A stretch of 64,000 bases of DNA. It comes from Hufsiella ginkgonis. GTDB lineage: Bacteria > Bacteroidota > Bacteroidia > Sphingobacteriales > Sphingobacteriaceae. Shown piece by piece: positions 42,201 to 50,755 of this stretch. The stretch covers positions 806,001 through 870,000 of the forward strand of contig NZ_WVHS01000001.1 in NCBI RefSeq assembly GCF_009834915.1. Direction: 5' to 3'. The translations under genes were made by a program, and so were the position numbers. The notes beneath the pieces are model-generated. The model saw only the letters and a program-made list of their open reading frames with translations. It was not told the DNA's origin and did no database searches. Numbering within the stretch: position 1 is the stretch's first letter; every line of letters starts with the position of its first letter.

Positions 42201-42944
42201 TTATTTAGTCCCGCCGGCGTTGATCACGATGCCTACCGTGAACACCGAATTGCCGGCTGTGAGAAATTTGCGATTCTTTAATCCGAAATTACTGCCTGAC
42301 GTGTATTGCAACTGCACATTGCTGTTAAGGGCCATCCGGGTAAAGAACACCGGCTCGAGGAAAATATTGTCTTCTTTCGGCTGATCGATCCCGTTGCGGG
42401 TAAACTCCGTCATCCGGAGATAGCTCACGCGAAGCGCGGTGCCGTAATTTAACGGGAATTCGCGACTGAACAATTTCAGCGACTTCTCTTTCTTCGAGCT
42501 GAAGTTCGCCTGGAAAAATGTCTTGTTAAACTTCGATTGCTGGTTGTCTGCGGCCGCGTCAGCGGTCTGTTTGTAAAAGCGGTCGCCGTTGCCCCGTCCT
42601 AACCCGGCATAAAGCTCCAGCACGCGGGTGCCATCCTGGCCAAAAGTAGTAAGGTAACCGCCGGCAGTTTCTACCAAGTTATGGGCCTGCTCTTTCGTGC
42701 CTCGCTTCCGGTCCATTACAGAGCCGTTAAACAGCACCCCGAAATGATCGGATACGGCATAGGCCGAATTAAGGCTAATATTACCCCGCAGGCTCACGTG
42801 GCCCGAGGCATGGAGTTCGCCTTTCGCGCTCAGCATCGGCGTATTGGGCACGTTGGGAAGGTAAAGTGAAGAGCAGCTGCCAAACAGCACAATAACCAGC
42901 AACAGGGAGAAGGCCGCAACGGGCCTGGTCGTGAGAGGGTGCAT
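42201..42944 (-). CDS. Lipoprotein, beta-rich (putative outer-membrane barrel-like)
   Basis: From ATG 42944 the precursor has 247 residues with a lipoprotein signal (LVIVLFGSC). The mature part has alternating short strands (GHVSLRGNISLNSAYAVSDHFGVLFNGSV, RVLELYAGLGRGNGDRF, LNYGTALRVSYLRMTEF, NSNVQLQYTSGSNFG) that read as an eight-stranded barrel-like protein anchored to the membrane. The ORF could be extended to 43163, but that adds 73 unlikely residues and overlaps the divergent M1 peptidase start. It lies 11 bases upstream of the glycosylase gene. I do not recognise the family. Confidence 0.75.
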   Translation of the reverse strand: MHPLTTRPVAAFSLLLVIVLFGSCSSLYLPNVPNTPMLSAKGELHASGHVSLRGNISLNSAYAVSDHFGVLFNGSVMDRKRGTKEQAHNLVETAGGYLTTFGQDGTRVLELYAGLGRGNGDRFYKQTADAAADNQQSKFNKTFFQANFSSKKEKSLKLFSREFPLNYGTALRVSYLRMTEFTRNGIDQPKEDNIFLEPVFFTRMALNSNVQLQYTSGSNFGLKNRKFLTAGNSVFTVGIVINAGGTK

Positions 42945-43087
42945 CCTGTTGATAACGGCAGAATAGGAGATTTGTTTCCCGAAAGAACCTGCGGCCGATA
43001 CCGGGTTGCCGAACATTTCACCAGCCCCCGGTTGCGTATTTTGCGAAAAATCTTTGCGTTCTTTGCATGCACCAAACCCCCGGCAAA

Positions 43088-44656
43088 ATGAAATTATCCA
43101 ATATCCTTGCCTGCCTTCTTTTTCCCGTCGCCCAGCATGGCCTCGCCCAGGTAAACCCGGCAATCGATATCCGGCACTACACGTTCAACGTTACCATTAA
43201 CGATGATAACGACCGGATACAGGGAAGGGCCTCCATCGATTTAAAGCTTAACCAGCCCGCAGATTCAGTGGTATTAGACCTGATGAACGTCGAACCTTCC
43301 GGCAAAGGCATGAAGGTGGAGCAGGTCCTGGCAGCGGGAACGCCGGCGGGGTACAGGCAAACTGCGGAGAAACTGGTGATTTACATAACAGGTGCTAAGA
43401 GCAGCATCGTACATGTCGATATCACCTATGCGGGCATCCCGGCAAACGGCCTGGTCATTTCGAAAAACCAGTTCGGACAGCGCACATTTTTTGCAGACAA
43501 CTGGCCCAACCGTGCCCGGTACTGGGTTCCCTGTATAGATCACCCGGCCGATAAAGCGACCGTTACTTTCGTGGTTACCGCCCCGGCACATTACCGCGTG
43601 GTAGCCAACGGGCTGCTGGTATCAGAGAACGCTGCGGGCGGTCAGAAAACCACCACCTATGCAGAACCGGTACCGCTTCCCACCAAAGTGATGGTATTCG
43701 GCGCTGCAGACTTTAACGTAAAGCAGACGGGAAAGGTAGGCGATGTAGCCGTCAGCAGCTGGACGTTTGACAAGGAACCCAGACCCGACGGCTACGACTC
43801 CGCCCCCGCCATCCTCAAGTACCTGGTAGAAACAGTTGGTCCCTTCTCCTATGGAAAACTGGCCCATGTGCAATCAAAAACCATGTTCGGCGGGATGGAG
43901 AACGCCGGCGCGATCTTTTACTTCGAAAAATCCCCGGGCGATGCCGGGATCGAGAGCCTGATCGCCCACGAGACCGCCCACCAATGGTTCGGCGACGCCG
44001 CCACCGAAAAGAACTGGCCGCATGTATGGCTCAGCGAGGGTTTTGCCACATACCTCACCAACACTTACCTGGAGCAGAAATACGGCGCCGATTCGCTCAA
44101 AAAGCGGATGGCGGAACAACGTACCAAGATCATTAACTTCGAAAGGCGGCGCTTCACCCCGGTGATAGACAGCGTGCAGGACAATTATATGCAGATCCTA
44201 AATGCTAACAGCTACGAAAAAGGCGCCTGGACACTCCACATGCTCCGCCGCAAACTGGGCGATAAACAATTCTGGGAAGGGATCCGAACTTACTATAAGC
44301 TTTACCGCGATAGAAATGCCGATACCGACGACCTTCGCCGGGTGTTCGAAAAGATCTCAGGAACAGATCTAAAGCCATTCTTCACCCAATGGTTGTATCG
44401 CCCGGGAAGCCCGAAACTGGCGGTAAAATGGGAATACGATAGCCAAAAAAAGGACATCACCCTGCGGGTTACACAAACACAGGCGGACCTGTATGACGTA
44501 CCGCTGGAATTTTCCCTCCCGGGCGATATGAAACCGCGCACCATGCAGCTGAGAAACAGAACTACCGTGGTCCGCATCGCCGCTGCAAAAGCGCCCGGTA
44601 CGATCCGCATAGACCCGAACGTGAACTTACTGGCGACGATTAACTTAACCAATTAG
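43088..44656 (+). CDS. Secreted M1-family metallo-aminopeptidase
   Basis: From ATG 43088 the precursor has 522 residues with a signal peptide ending HGLAQ. It carries the M1 signatures GGMENAGAIFY (substrate-binding exopeptidase motif) and HETAHQWFG followed 18 residues on by Glu in LSEGFATY, giving the HExxH-x18-E zinc site. It is shorter than full-length aminopeptidase N and lacks the large C-terminal helical domain, as many Bacteroidetes M1 proteins do. It removes N-terminal residues from peptides in the periplasm. Its stop overlaps the stop of the convergent serS by 4 bases. Confidence 0.93.
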   Translation: MKLSNILACLLFPVAQHGLAQVNPAIDIRHYTFNVTINDDNDRIQGRASIDLKLNQPADSVVLDLMNVEPSGKGMKVEQVLAAGTPAGYRQTAEKLVIYITGAKSSIVHVDITYAGIPANGLVISKNQFGQRTFFADNWPNRARYWVPCIDHPADKATVTFVVTAPAHYRVVANGLLVSENAAGGQKTTTYAEPVPLPTKVMVFGAADFNVKQTGKVGDVAVSSWTFDKEPRPDGYDSAPAILKYLVETVGPFSYGKLAHVQSKTMFGGMENAGAIFYFEKSPGDAGIESLIAHETAHQWFGDAATEKNWPHVWLSEGFATYLTNTYLEQKYGADSLKKRMAEQRTKIINFERRRFTPVIDSVQDNYMQILNANSYEKGAWTLHMLRRKLGDKQFWEGIRTYYKLYRDRNADTDDLRRVFEKISGTDLKPFFTQWLYRPGSPKLAVKWEYDSQKKDITLRVTQTQADLYDVPLEFSLPGDMKPRTMQLRNRTTVVRIAAAKAPGTIRIDPNVNLLATINLTN

Positions 44657-45924
44657 CTGATCCACTCGAACCTGGTATAAGGTACCAGGGCCGCCGGGAT
44701 CCTGATCCCTTCGGGCGTCTGGTTATTTTCCAGCAGCGAGGCCACTATACGGGGCAGCGCGAGTGCGCTTCCGTTTAAGGTATGCGCCAATTGCGGCTTA
44801 CCTTCTTTTCCGCGATAGCGCAGTTTGAGGCGATTGCTCTGGAATGTTTCGAAGTTCGATACAGACGACACTTCCAGCCAGCGGGCCTGCGCCGCGCACC
44901 ATACCTCCATATCGAATGTCAGTGCCGAGCCAAAGCTCATGTCGCCGCCGCATAAATGCAGCACGCGGTAAGGCAGCGCGAGCTTTTGCAGCAGCGATTG
45001 TACATACAGGCTCATCTCGCCGAGCACCTCGTAAGATCTTTCGGGATGGACTACCTGCACGATCTCCACTTTGTCAAACTGGTGCAGGCGGTTAAGCCCG
45101 CGTACATGTGCGCCATAAGATCCCGCCTCGCGGCGGAAACAGGGGGTATAGGCACAGTTCTTCACCGGCAGTTCTTCCTCTTTCAGGATCACATCACGGT
45201 AAAGGTTGGTGATCGGCACTTCCGCCGTGGGGATCAGGTACAATTTATCCTCGTTGATATAGTACATCTGTCCTTCTTTATCAGGAAGCTGCCCGGTACC
45301 GAAACCGGATGCTTCGTTGATCACGATGGGCGGCATCATTTCGCGGTAGCCGGCTTTGTCTGCTTCGTCTAAGAAAAAGTTGATGAGCGCGCGCTGTAGT
45401 TTTGCGCCTTTTCCTTTATATACCGGGAAGCCGGCGCCGGTGATCTTGTTACCCAGCTCGAAATCAATGATGTCGTACTTTGCGGCCAGCTCCCAGTGCG
45501 GGATGGCGGTGGCCGGAAGCTGAGGTTTTTCGCCATGTTCGTAAGCCGAAACGTTGTCTTCGGCGGTGGTTCCCGCCGGCACGGAAGCATGCGGCAAGTT
45601 GGGCAGCAGCACCAGCAGGTTAAACTGTTCGGCCTCGATGGCAGCCAGTTTTTCACCCAGCTCGCTCACCTGGCCCTTAAACCCGGCGGTTTGTTGCTTA
45701 ACCGCTTCGGCCTGCTCTTTTTGTCCCTGGCGCATCAGGTCGCCGATCTGCTTAGACGCCGTATTTGCCTGTGCTGCAACGCTATCCAGGGTCGACTGGG
45801 TCTGCCGGCGTTCCTCATCCAGCGAAATGATCTTGTCGACCAGGTCCAGTTGTTTGAAATTTTTAAAGGCCAGCCGCTCTAAAACTCTTTCCCTGTTTTC
45901 GCGGATATAACTAACTTGCAGCAT
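44653..45924 (-). CDS. serS: Seryl-tRNA synthetase
   Basis: From ATG 45924 (MLQVSYIRENRERVLERL) the protein has 423 residues. The N-terminal 110 residues are the tRNA-binding coiled-coil arm. The class II catalytic core follows with TAEVPITNLYRDVIL, motif 2 CFRREAGSYGAHVRGLNRLHQFDKVE and motif 3 NGSALALPRIVASLLENNQ. It charges tRNA-Ser. A start 6 codons upstream (45942) is possible but does not match the family. A -7 box TATCTTTG lies on the minus strand at 45947-45940, just upstream of the ATG. Confidence 0.97.
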   Translation of the reverse strand: MLQVSYIRENRERVLERLAFKNFKQLDLVDKIISLDEERRQTQSTLDSVAAQANTASKQIGDLMRQGQKEQAEAVKQQTAGFKGQVSELGEKLAAIEAEQFNLLVLLPNLPHASVPAGTTAEDNVSAYEHGEKPQLPATAIPHWELAAKYDIIDFELGNKITGAGFPVYKGKGAKLQRALINFFLDEADKAGYREMMPPIVINEASGFGTGQLPDKEGQMYYINEDKLYLIPTAEVPITNLYRDVILKEEELPVKNCAYTPCFRREAGSYGAHVRGLNRLHQFDKVEIVQVVHPERSYEVLGEMSLYVQSLLQKLALPYRVLHLCGGDMSFGSALTFDMEVWCAAQARWLEVSSVSNFETFQSNRLKLRYRGKEGKPQLAHTLNGSALALPRIVASLLENNQTPEGIRIPAALVPYTRFEWIS

Positions 45925-45948
45925 TGTTTGAAATTTTGACAAAGATAA

Positions 45949-46056
45949 TAGCTGATAGCTGATAGCCGTTAGCCACTGGCTTAAATCTTATAGAAACAAG
46001 TATTTTAATTAATTAACGATCACCGGCTACCAGCCAGCAGCCATTAGCCAACAGCA
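45949..46056. repeat. Heptad-periodic repeats between serS and rsmI
   Basis: GCTGATA GCTGATA GCCGTTA GCCACTG runs from about 45952, and GCTACCA GCCAGCA GCCATTA GCCAACA from about 46026 to 46053, each in strict 7-base register and separated by an AT-rich stretch. The first run occupies the place where the -33 region of the serS promoter would be. Confidence 0.55.
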
Positions 46057-46059
46057 ATA

Positions 46060-46731
46060 ATGCCAGGTAAACTATACCTCGTCCCCACCCCGATAGGCAA
46101 CCTGGAAGACATCACTTTCCGGGCGATCCGGGTGCTTAAGGAAGCCGATGTGGTGCTGGCGGAAGATACCCGCACCAGCGCCCCGTTGCTTAAGCATTTT
46201 GGCATCGACAAGCGTTTGTTCTCCCACCACCAGCATAACGAGCATAGTTCGGCTACGGAAGTGGTCCGTTTTTTAAAGGAAGGAAAGCAGGTGGCGCTTA
46301 TTTCGGATGCCGGAACACCGGGGATCTCGGATCCGGGTTTCCTGCTGGTACGCGAAGCGCTAAAAAACGATATCACGGTTGAATGCCTCCCGGGTGCCAC
46401 CGCCTTTGTGCCTGCCCTGGTCGATTCAGGCCTGGCCGCCGACCGGTTTACGTTCGAAGGCTTTCTGCCCGTTAAAAAGGGACGGCAAACCCGCCTTAAA
46501 TCGCTGGCCGGAGAAGAGCGTACCATGATCTTTTACGAATCGCCCTACCGGCTGCTGAAAACGCTCGACGAATTCTCGGCCGTTTTCGGGACAGACCGGC
46601 AAGCCTCCGTTTCGCGGGAACTGACCAAACTATTCGAAGAGACCGTGCGGGGTACGCTGCCCGAAATTAAAACTCATTTTGAATCGCACGTGTTAAAGGG
46701 GGAATTTGTAATTTGTGTGGCGGGGAAGTAG
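46060..46731 (+). CDS. rsmI: 16S rRNA (cytidine(1402)-2'-O)-methyltransferase
   Basis: The 223-residue protein starts MPGKLYLVPTPIGNLEDITFRAI and shows the RsmI/YraL hallmarks AEDTRTSAPLLKHFGI, SDAGTPGISDPG (SAM-binding), PGATAFVPALVDSG and FEGFLPVKKG. It methylates the 2'-hydroxyl of C1402 in the decoding centre of 16S rRNA. Bacteroidetes proteins lack the extra C-terminal domain of the E. coli enzyme, so the length is normal. It stands alone; a long heptad tandem array begins at its stop codon. Confidence 0.95.
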   Translation: MPGKLYLVPTPIGNLEDITFRAIRVLKEADVVLAEDTRTSAPLLKHFGIDKRLFSHHQHNEHSSATEVVRFLKEGKQVALISDAGTPGISDPGFLLVREALKNDITVECLPGATAFVPALVDSGLAADRFTFEGFLPVKKGRQTRLKSLAGEERTMIFYESPYRLLKTLDEFSAVFGTDRQASVSRELTKLFEETVRGTLPEIKTHFESHVLKGEFVICVAGK

Positions 46732-46861
46732 CTATCAGCTAGCTATCAGCTATCAGCTATCAGCTAGCTATCAGCTATCAGCTATCAGCTATCAGCTATC
46801 AGCTATCAGCTATCAGCTATCAGCTATCAGCTATCAGCTATCAGCTATCAGCTATCAGCTA
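46730..46861. repeat. Tandem heptamer array (AGCTATC)n
   Basis: About 18 near-perfect copies of the 7-bp unit AGCTATC, with three places where an extra AGCT breaks the register. The array starts within the rsmI stop codon. Its translation gives SAISYQLSAISYQL, which is an artefact of the repeat. Confidence 0.92.
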
Positions 46862-46923
46862 GGATTCGGCGCGAGGCCGGTAAATATGTTACAAAAAAAT
46901 AAACTTCATTACACTCAAACCAG

Positions 46924-46958
46924 GCTGAAAGCTGACCGCTGATTGCTGACCGCTGACG
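46924..46958. repeat. Degenerate heptamer run
   Basis: GCTGAAA GCTGACC GCTGATT GCTGACC GCTGACG runs in exact 7-base register upstream of the PH/SHOCT gene, a diverged relative of the array at 46730-46861. Confidence 0.7.
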
Positions 46959-46982
46959 ACCACAACCGATCTGACTAGAAAC

Positions 46983-47594
46983 ATGCTCGATCTTACCAAT
47001 TTCCTCAACGAAGAACAGGACCAGGGAGCCGTTGAAAAGGTTTTTAACAAAGTGAAAGACCTGTTAACCCCGGGCGAAACGATCGAATACATCGCCGTGC
47101 AGAAAAAGCCCGCAGTAACGATCTCGCCCGATTCGGTGGTGCTTACCTCAAAAAGGGTGATCATTTGCCGCTCGAAAAATCTCGGGCTTTCCATGGAATT
47201 CCAGGATTTCCTTTGGAAAGACATTTCCGACTGTCACATGAAAGAAGGGATCCTGGGAGCGGAATTTAGCGTACAACCCGTTCACTCCGCTCCCGACAAG
47301 GTCGACTACCTGCCTAAATCGCAGGCGCGAAAGCTTTACCAGTTTGCCCAGCAAAAAGAAGAAGAGCAGCACGAGCTGCGGCGTGAGCGTGAGCTGGAGG
47401 AGAAACGCGCCGGCGCCGGCGGAGTTACGGTAAATACACCTCCCGCAGTGGAACCACCGGAGGCCGCCGAACCTGCCCTTAAAGCCGATGACCCTATGGC
47501 AGTATTACAAAAGCTAAAAATGGTGTTCGACAATAACCTGATCACGCAGGAAGATTACGATGCAAAGAAGGCAGAAGTATTATCAAGGCTATAA
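46983..47594 (+). CDS. PH-domain and SHOCT-domain protein
   Basis: The 203-residue protein begins with a bacterial PH-like domain (about 10-115: LLTPGETIEYIAVQKKPAVTISPDSVVLTSKRVIICR, DFLWKDISDCHMKEGILGAEF). It is followed by a charged coiled coil (QQKEEEQHELRRERELEEKRA), a proline/alanine linker and a C-terminal SHOCT motif (AVLQKLKMVFDNNLITQEDYDAKKAEVLSRL) at about 170-203. SHOCT is thought to mediate oligomerisation. The protein is cytoplasmic and has no known activity. lnt follows after 43 bases in the same direction. Confidence 0.85.
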   Translation: MLDLTNFLNEEQDQGAVEKVFNKVKDLLTPGETIEYIAVQKKPAVTISPDSVVLTSKRVIICRSKNLGLSMEFQDFLWKDISDCHMKEGILGAEFSVQPVHSAPDKVDYLPKSQARKLYQFAQQKEEEQHELRRERELEEKRAGAGGVTVNTPPAVEPPEAAEPALKADDPMAVLQKLKMVFDNNLITQEDYDAKKAEVLSRL

Positions 47595-47637
47595 AAAGCT
47601 CTACCCAGGTTACCGCATCCATTAAAAGAAAAATACC

Positions 47638-49257
47638 GTGCAGAAAAAATACCGGTTAGCATTATCAAGCGCGTTGCTGCTATGGCTTGCCTGGCCGCCA
47701 ATTCCATATACTTCCGTGCTGTTGCTGGTGGCGCTCGTTCCGCTGTTGCTGGCGGCAGAAACCGTCATCACGGGGAGCGATACACGTAAAGGCAAAAAAA
47801 TCTTCCTGCTGGCCGGCATCACCTTCCTGCTGTGGAACTCGGCGTCTATTTATTGGGTATACAACTCCCTGGCCTCCGCCATGCCCGGCTACGTGGCTGC
47901 CATGGTATCGGTCATTCCCTACGGGTTGGGAGCCGTACTTATGACCCTCGCTTTCTGGCTGTACGCACAGCTGAGAAAAGTAACCACGACGTGGTTCAGC
48001 TACCTGGGCCTTATCTCTTTCTGGATCGGCTACGAATACCTGCACCAGGAATGGGACCTCTGCTTTCCCTGGATGAACCTCGGCAATGGCTTTGCCACCA
48101 CCCACCAGCTTGTGCAGTGGTATGAATACACCGGCGTATACGGCGGCACTCTTTGGATCCTGGTGGTGAACCTGCTGGTTTTCGAACGGATCAGGGTTTC
48201 CAAAACGGCTGATGAAACGACCAAACGGCGGCTGTCCTTATCGCTGGCGGCGGCGGCGGGCATACCGGTATTGTGGTCGCTGGTTATTTTCGGAGGCTAT
48301 AAGGAGCGGCCCGATCCGGCTAACGTGGTGGTGGTACAGCCTAACATCGACCCGTACAACAAATTTGGCGACTTGCCGGTGGCCGCGCAGGTAGAAACGC
48401 TTACGCGCTTATCCGATTCCGTGGGGCAGGTAAACACCGAATTCTTCATCTGGCCCGAAACAGCCATCGCATCCTACACCAACGAGGAATTTATCCGCAC
48501 AAGTCCCTATTTTTTAACCGCGCAAAATTTCCTGCAGAAATATAAGAACGGCAGCCTGCTCACCGGCATAGAAAGCTATGCCTTGTATGATTCGGCCAAA
48601 ACGCCCAGTGCACGTTACCGGGAAGATATAAACAAATACCTCGATGCTTTTAACGCGGCGGTGCTCATCGAAAACTCGGCGAAGGTACAATTCTATCATA
48701 AATCGAAACTGGTGCCAGGGGTCGAAAGCCTGCCCTTCCCCAATACGCTGTCTTTTATGAAACCGCTTTTCGAAGAGTTCGGCGGTTCTACCGGCGGTTA
48801 TGGCCGGCAGCAGGAGCCCTCCGTGCTTTACGCACAGAGCGGGATCGGCGCTGCGCCGGTGATCTGCTACGAATCTGTCTGGGGCGACTGGGTACGAAAA
48901 GGAGTTAAGAAAGGCGCCCAATTTATCGCCATTGTTACCAATGATGGCTGGTGGGGGAATACCTCGGGCAAAGACCAGCATTTCGACTATGCCAAATTGC
49001 GCGCAATAGAAACACGGCGTTGGGTGGCGCGATCAGCAAATACCGGCATATCTGGCTTTATTAACCAGCGCGGCGATGTAGTGAGCCGGTCCAAATGGTG
49101 GGTAGCAACCGCGCTTAAAGCGGATATCAACCTGAACGAGGACCTCACGTTTTACGTTAAGCACGGCGATTTTATCGCGCTGGCCGGTTGTTTTGGTTGC
49201 GGGGTGTTTGGCACAATGTTGCTGTTTTGTCTTTTCAGAAGAAAGAAAGGGGTTTAG
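47638..49257 (+). CDS. lnt: Apolipoprotein N-acyltransferase
   Basis: The 539-residue protein uses a GTG start at 47638. Six to seven N-terminal membrane helices (about 1-215) are followed by a periplasmic nitrilase domain with the catalytic triad visible as Glu in FIWPETAIAS (about 273), Lys in HKSKLVPGVESLPF (about 354) and Cys in PVICYESVWG (about 409). A last helix near 510-530 returns through the membrane. It adds the third acyl chain to the N-terminal cysteine of lipoproteins, many of which are encoded in this window. Confidence 0.95.
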   Translation: MQKKYRLALSSALLLWLAWPPIPYTSVLLLVALVPLLLAAETVITGSDTRKGKKIFLLAGITFLLWNSASIYWVYNSLASAMPGYVAAMVSVIPYGLGAVLMTLAFWLYAQLRKVTTTWFSYLGLISFWIGYEYLHQEWDLCFPWMNLGNGFATTHQLVQWYEYTGVYGGTLWILVVNLLVFERIRVSKTADETTKRRLSLSLAAAAGIPVLWSLVIFGGYKERPDPANVVVVQPNIDPYNKFGDLPVAAQVETLTRLSDSVGQVNTEFFIWPETAIASYTNEEFIRTSPYFLTAQNFLQKYKNGSLLTGIESYALYDSAKTPSARYREDINKYLDAFNAAVLIENSAKVQFYHKSKLVPGVESLPFPNTLSFMKPLFEEFGGSTGGYGRQQEPSVLYAQSGIGAAPVICYESVWGDWVRKGVKKGAQFIAIVTNDGWWGNTSGKDQHFDYAKLRAIETRRWVARSANTGISGFINQRGDVVSRSKWWVATALKADINLNEDLTFYVKHGDFIALAGCFGCGVFGTMLLFCLFRRKKGV

Positions 49258-49400
49258 CCCGTTTCATGTTCTTACCAGGCATCCGGGCGCAATAAGAAGC
49301 CAGCAGCCTGGGCAGAAAGCCTCGTTATGCTTACCGATATTCATTGTATCCGGAAAACCATTCGCGGCTTTCCCCGTTTATTATTCACAAAACAACTGCC

Positions 49401-49706
49401 ATGAACGAGATCATTACACATTATTCTGAACAAGCCACCTTTAGCGATACCTCCGAAAACCTGCTGTTTCGCTACTATCCCAACTTGCCGGCGGGAAGCA
49501 TGGTACAGGTAGGATCGAAAGACAACGACCTCGAAAAATACCACAATGGCAAGTGTTATGAGTTCACCGTCGACTTTTTCGGCGAAAAGAAAAAGCTATT
49601 CCTGGAACAGAAAAGAGCGATCGGGTTCGACGAGGAATTCGAAGTGACCCTCTACGAGTTTATGCTGCATGGTATCGAAGATGCCGGGTCCGCCGATCTC
49701 CAGTAA
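49401..49706 (+). CDS. Hypothetical protein, 101 aa
   Basis: From ATG 49401 the product begins MNEIITHYSEQATFSDTSEN and is a soluble, acidic alpha/beta-like protein with no signal peptide or membrane helix. It has a distinctive middle NLPAGSMVQVGSKDNDLEKYHNGKCYEFTVDFFGEKKKLFLEQ and a helical, acidic end. Codon usage is like that of neighbouring genes, which supports a real gene. An upstream in-frame ATG (49344) is less likely. It lies 143 bases after lnt and about 60 bases before the promoter of the response regulator. I do not recognise a family. Confidence 0.65.
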   Translation: MNEIITHYSEQATFSDTSENLLFRYYPNLPAGSMVQVGSKDNDLEKYHNGKCYEFTVDFFGEKKKLFLEQKRAIGFDEEFEVTLYEFMLHGIEDAGSADLQ

Positions 49707-49769
49707 AAATAAAGCATCCAGGCGCTAATATTTTACGGGCGATTAAACGTTTATATACGTATAAGGTAT

Positions 49770-49777
49770 TAATTTTG
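49770..49777 (+). promoter_or_regulatory. -7 promoter element of the response-regulator gene
   Basis: TAATTTTG matches TAnnTTTG exactly and lies 46 bases before ATG 49824. No clear TTG is seen at the -33 position, so this may depend on an activator. Confidence 0.45.
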
Positions 49778-49823
49778 TGTCACACACACAACATTCCCAG
49801 GGGAGCTTATAACCTAGATTCTT

Positions 49824-50288
49824 ATGCCAGACAAAAAGATCACGGTATTATACGTAGATGACGAAGATAACAACCTGGTATCCTTTAAGGCTACCTTCCG
49901 CATAAAGTACCATGTGCTTACAGCCATAAGCGGGGAGGAAGCCGTAAAACTACTCGAAACAAAACCGGTGGAAATTATCATCACCGACCAGCGCATGCCC
50001 AATATGACGGGCGTAGAATTTCTTGAAAAAGTGCTGGTAAAATACCCGGATCCCATGCGCATCCTGTTAACCGGTTATGCAGACATGAACGCGGTGGTTG
50101 ATGCCGTAAACAAAGGGAAGATCTTCCATTACCTGGCAAAGCCGTGGAACGAAGAAGAGCTCGACATGACCATCCGGCGGGCGTACGAGGTATACCTGGA
50201 AAAGATCCGGCTCCGCGAAATGAACGAAAAACTTTCCGTGTCTAATGACCAGTTCGAGTTCCTGCTAAGGCAAAAATTACTCTCATAA
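49824..50288 (+). CDS. Response regulator (receiver domain)
   Basis: The 154-residue protein is a single receiver domain: VLYVDDEDNN (acidic pocket), phospho-acceptor Asp in IIITDQRMPN (about 53), TGYAD switch Thr region and conserved Lys in YLAKPWNEEEL, followed by a C-terminal helical stalk (YEVYLEKIRLREMNEKL). The segment DQRMP...KPWN is typical of receivers linked to cyclic-dinucleotide or kinase modules, here without an output domain. It is convergent with, and overlaps by 6 bases, the five-gene signalling operon on the other strand, whose REC-kinase (50756) has a closely related receiver. Confidence 0.9.
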   Translation: MPDKKITVLYVDDEDNNLVSFKATFRIKYHVLTAISGEEAVKLLETKPVEIIITDQRMPNMTGVEFLEKVLVKYPDPMRILLTGYADMNAVVDAVNKGKIFHYLAKPWNEEELDMTIRRAYEVYLEKIRLREMNEKLSVSNDQFEFLLRQKLLS

Positions 50289-50711
50289 CGAGCCCGCCAG
50301 GGGTTCGCCGGCAGTAGCGTCTATTTCGCCCAGCAGCGCCAGTAAGGCTTCGGCGGTGATGGGCTTGTCGAGTAAATGTTTAACCGATTTATAACCGGAG
50401 ATCCGAGAAAGATCGTTTTTATTCATCGTAGAAGTAAGCGCCACCAGCAGGTAGCTCCGCTGCACGTCCGGGGGTAATTGCTCGAAGGCTTCCACGAAAT
50501 CAAACCCGCTCACCACCGGCATCAGCACATCCAGCAAGAGAATGGCCTTCGGCTGGTCGGTCACGGCGCCCTGCTGCGTAATATATTCGAGCGCCCTGGC
50601 AGCTTCGGTAAAGGCAATTACCTGCTCATTTTCAATGGTATGCTTAATCATTTTCTCGGCGATAAAGCAATCCAGCTCACTGTCGTCGATCACTATAAAA
50701 CGATGTTTCAT
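50283..50711 (-). CDS. Response regulator, CheY-like (receiver only)
   Basis: The 142-residue protein is a single receiver domain: FIVIDDSELD, phospho-acceptor Asp in ILLLDVLMPVVSGFDFV (about 61), switch residue in LVALTSTMN and Lys in HLLDKPI. There is no output domain. It is the last gene of the operon that begins with the acyltransferase-like gene at 55613, 44 bases after the REC-kinase gene. It could relay phosphate from the upstream kinases or sequester it. Confidence 0.88.
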   Translation of the reverse strand: MKHRFIVIDDSELDCFIAEKMIKHTIENEQVIAFTEAARALEYITQQGAVTDQPKAILLLDVLMPVVSGFDFVEAFEQLPPDVQRSYLLVALTSTMNKNDLSRISGYKSVKHLLDKPITAEALLALLGEIDATAGEPLAGSL

Positions 50712-50755
50712 CTTAAGTAATTATTCATTTTGCGGTAAGGAGGTATCCTAACTCA

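Noticed and set aside
46715-46942. 75-codon ORF with repeated SAISYQL
   Set aside because: It is a translation of the AGCTATC tandem array; the repeat has no stop in this frame by chance and the ends show no coding signs.
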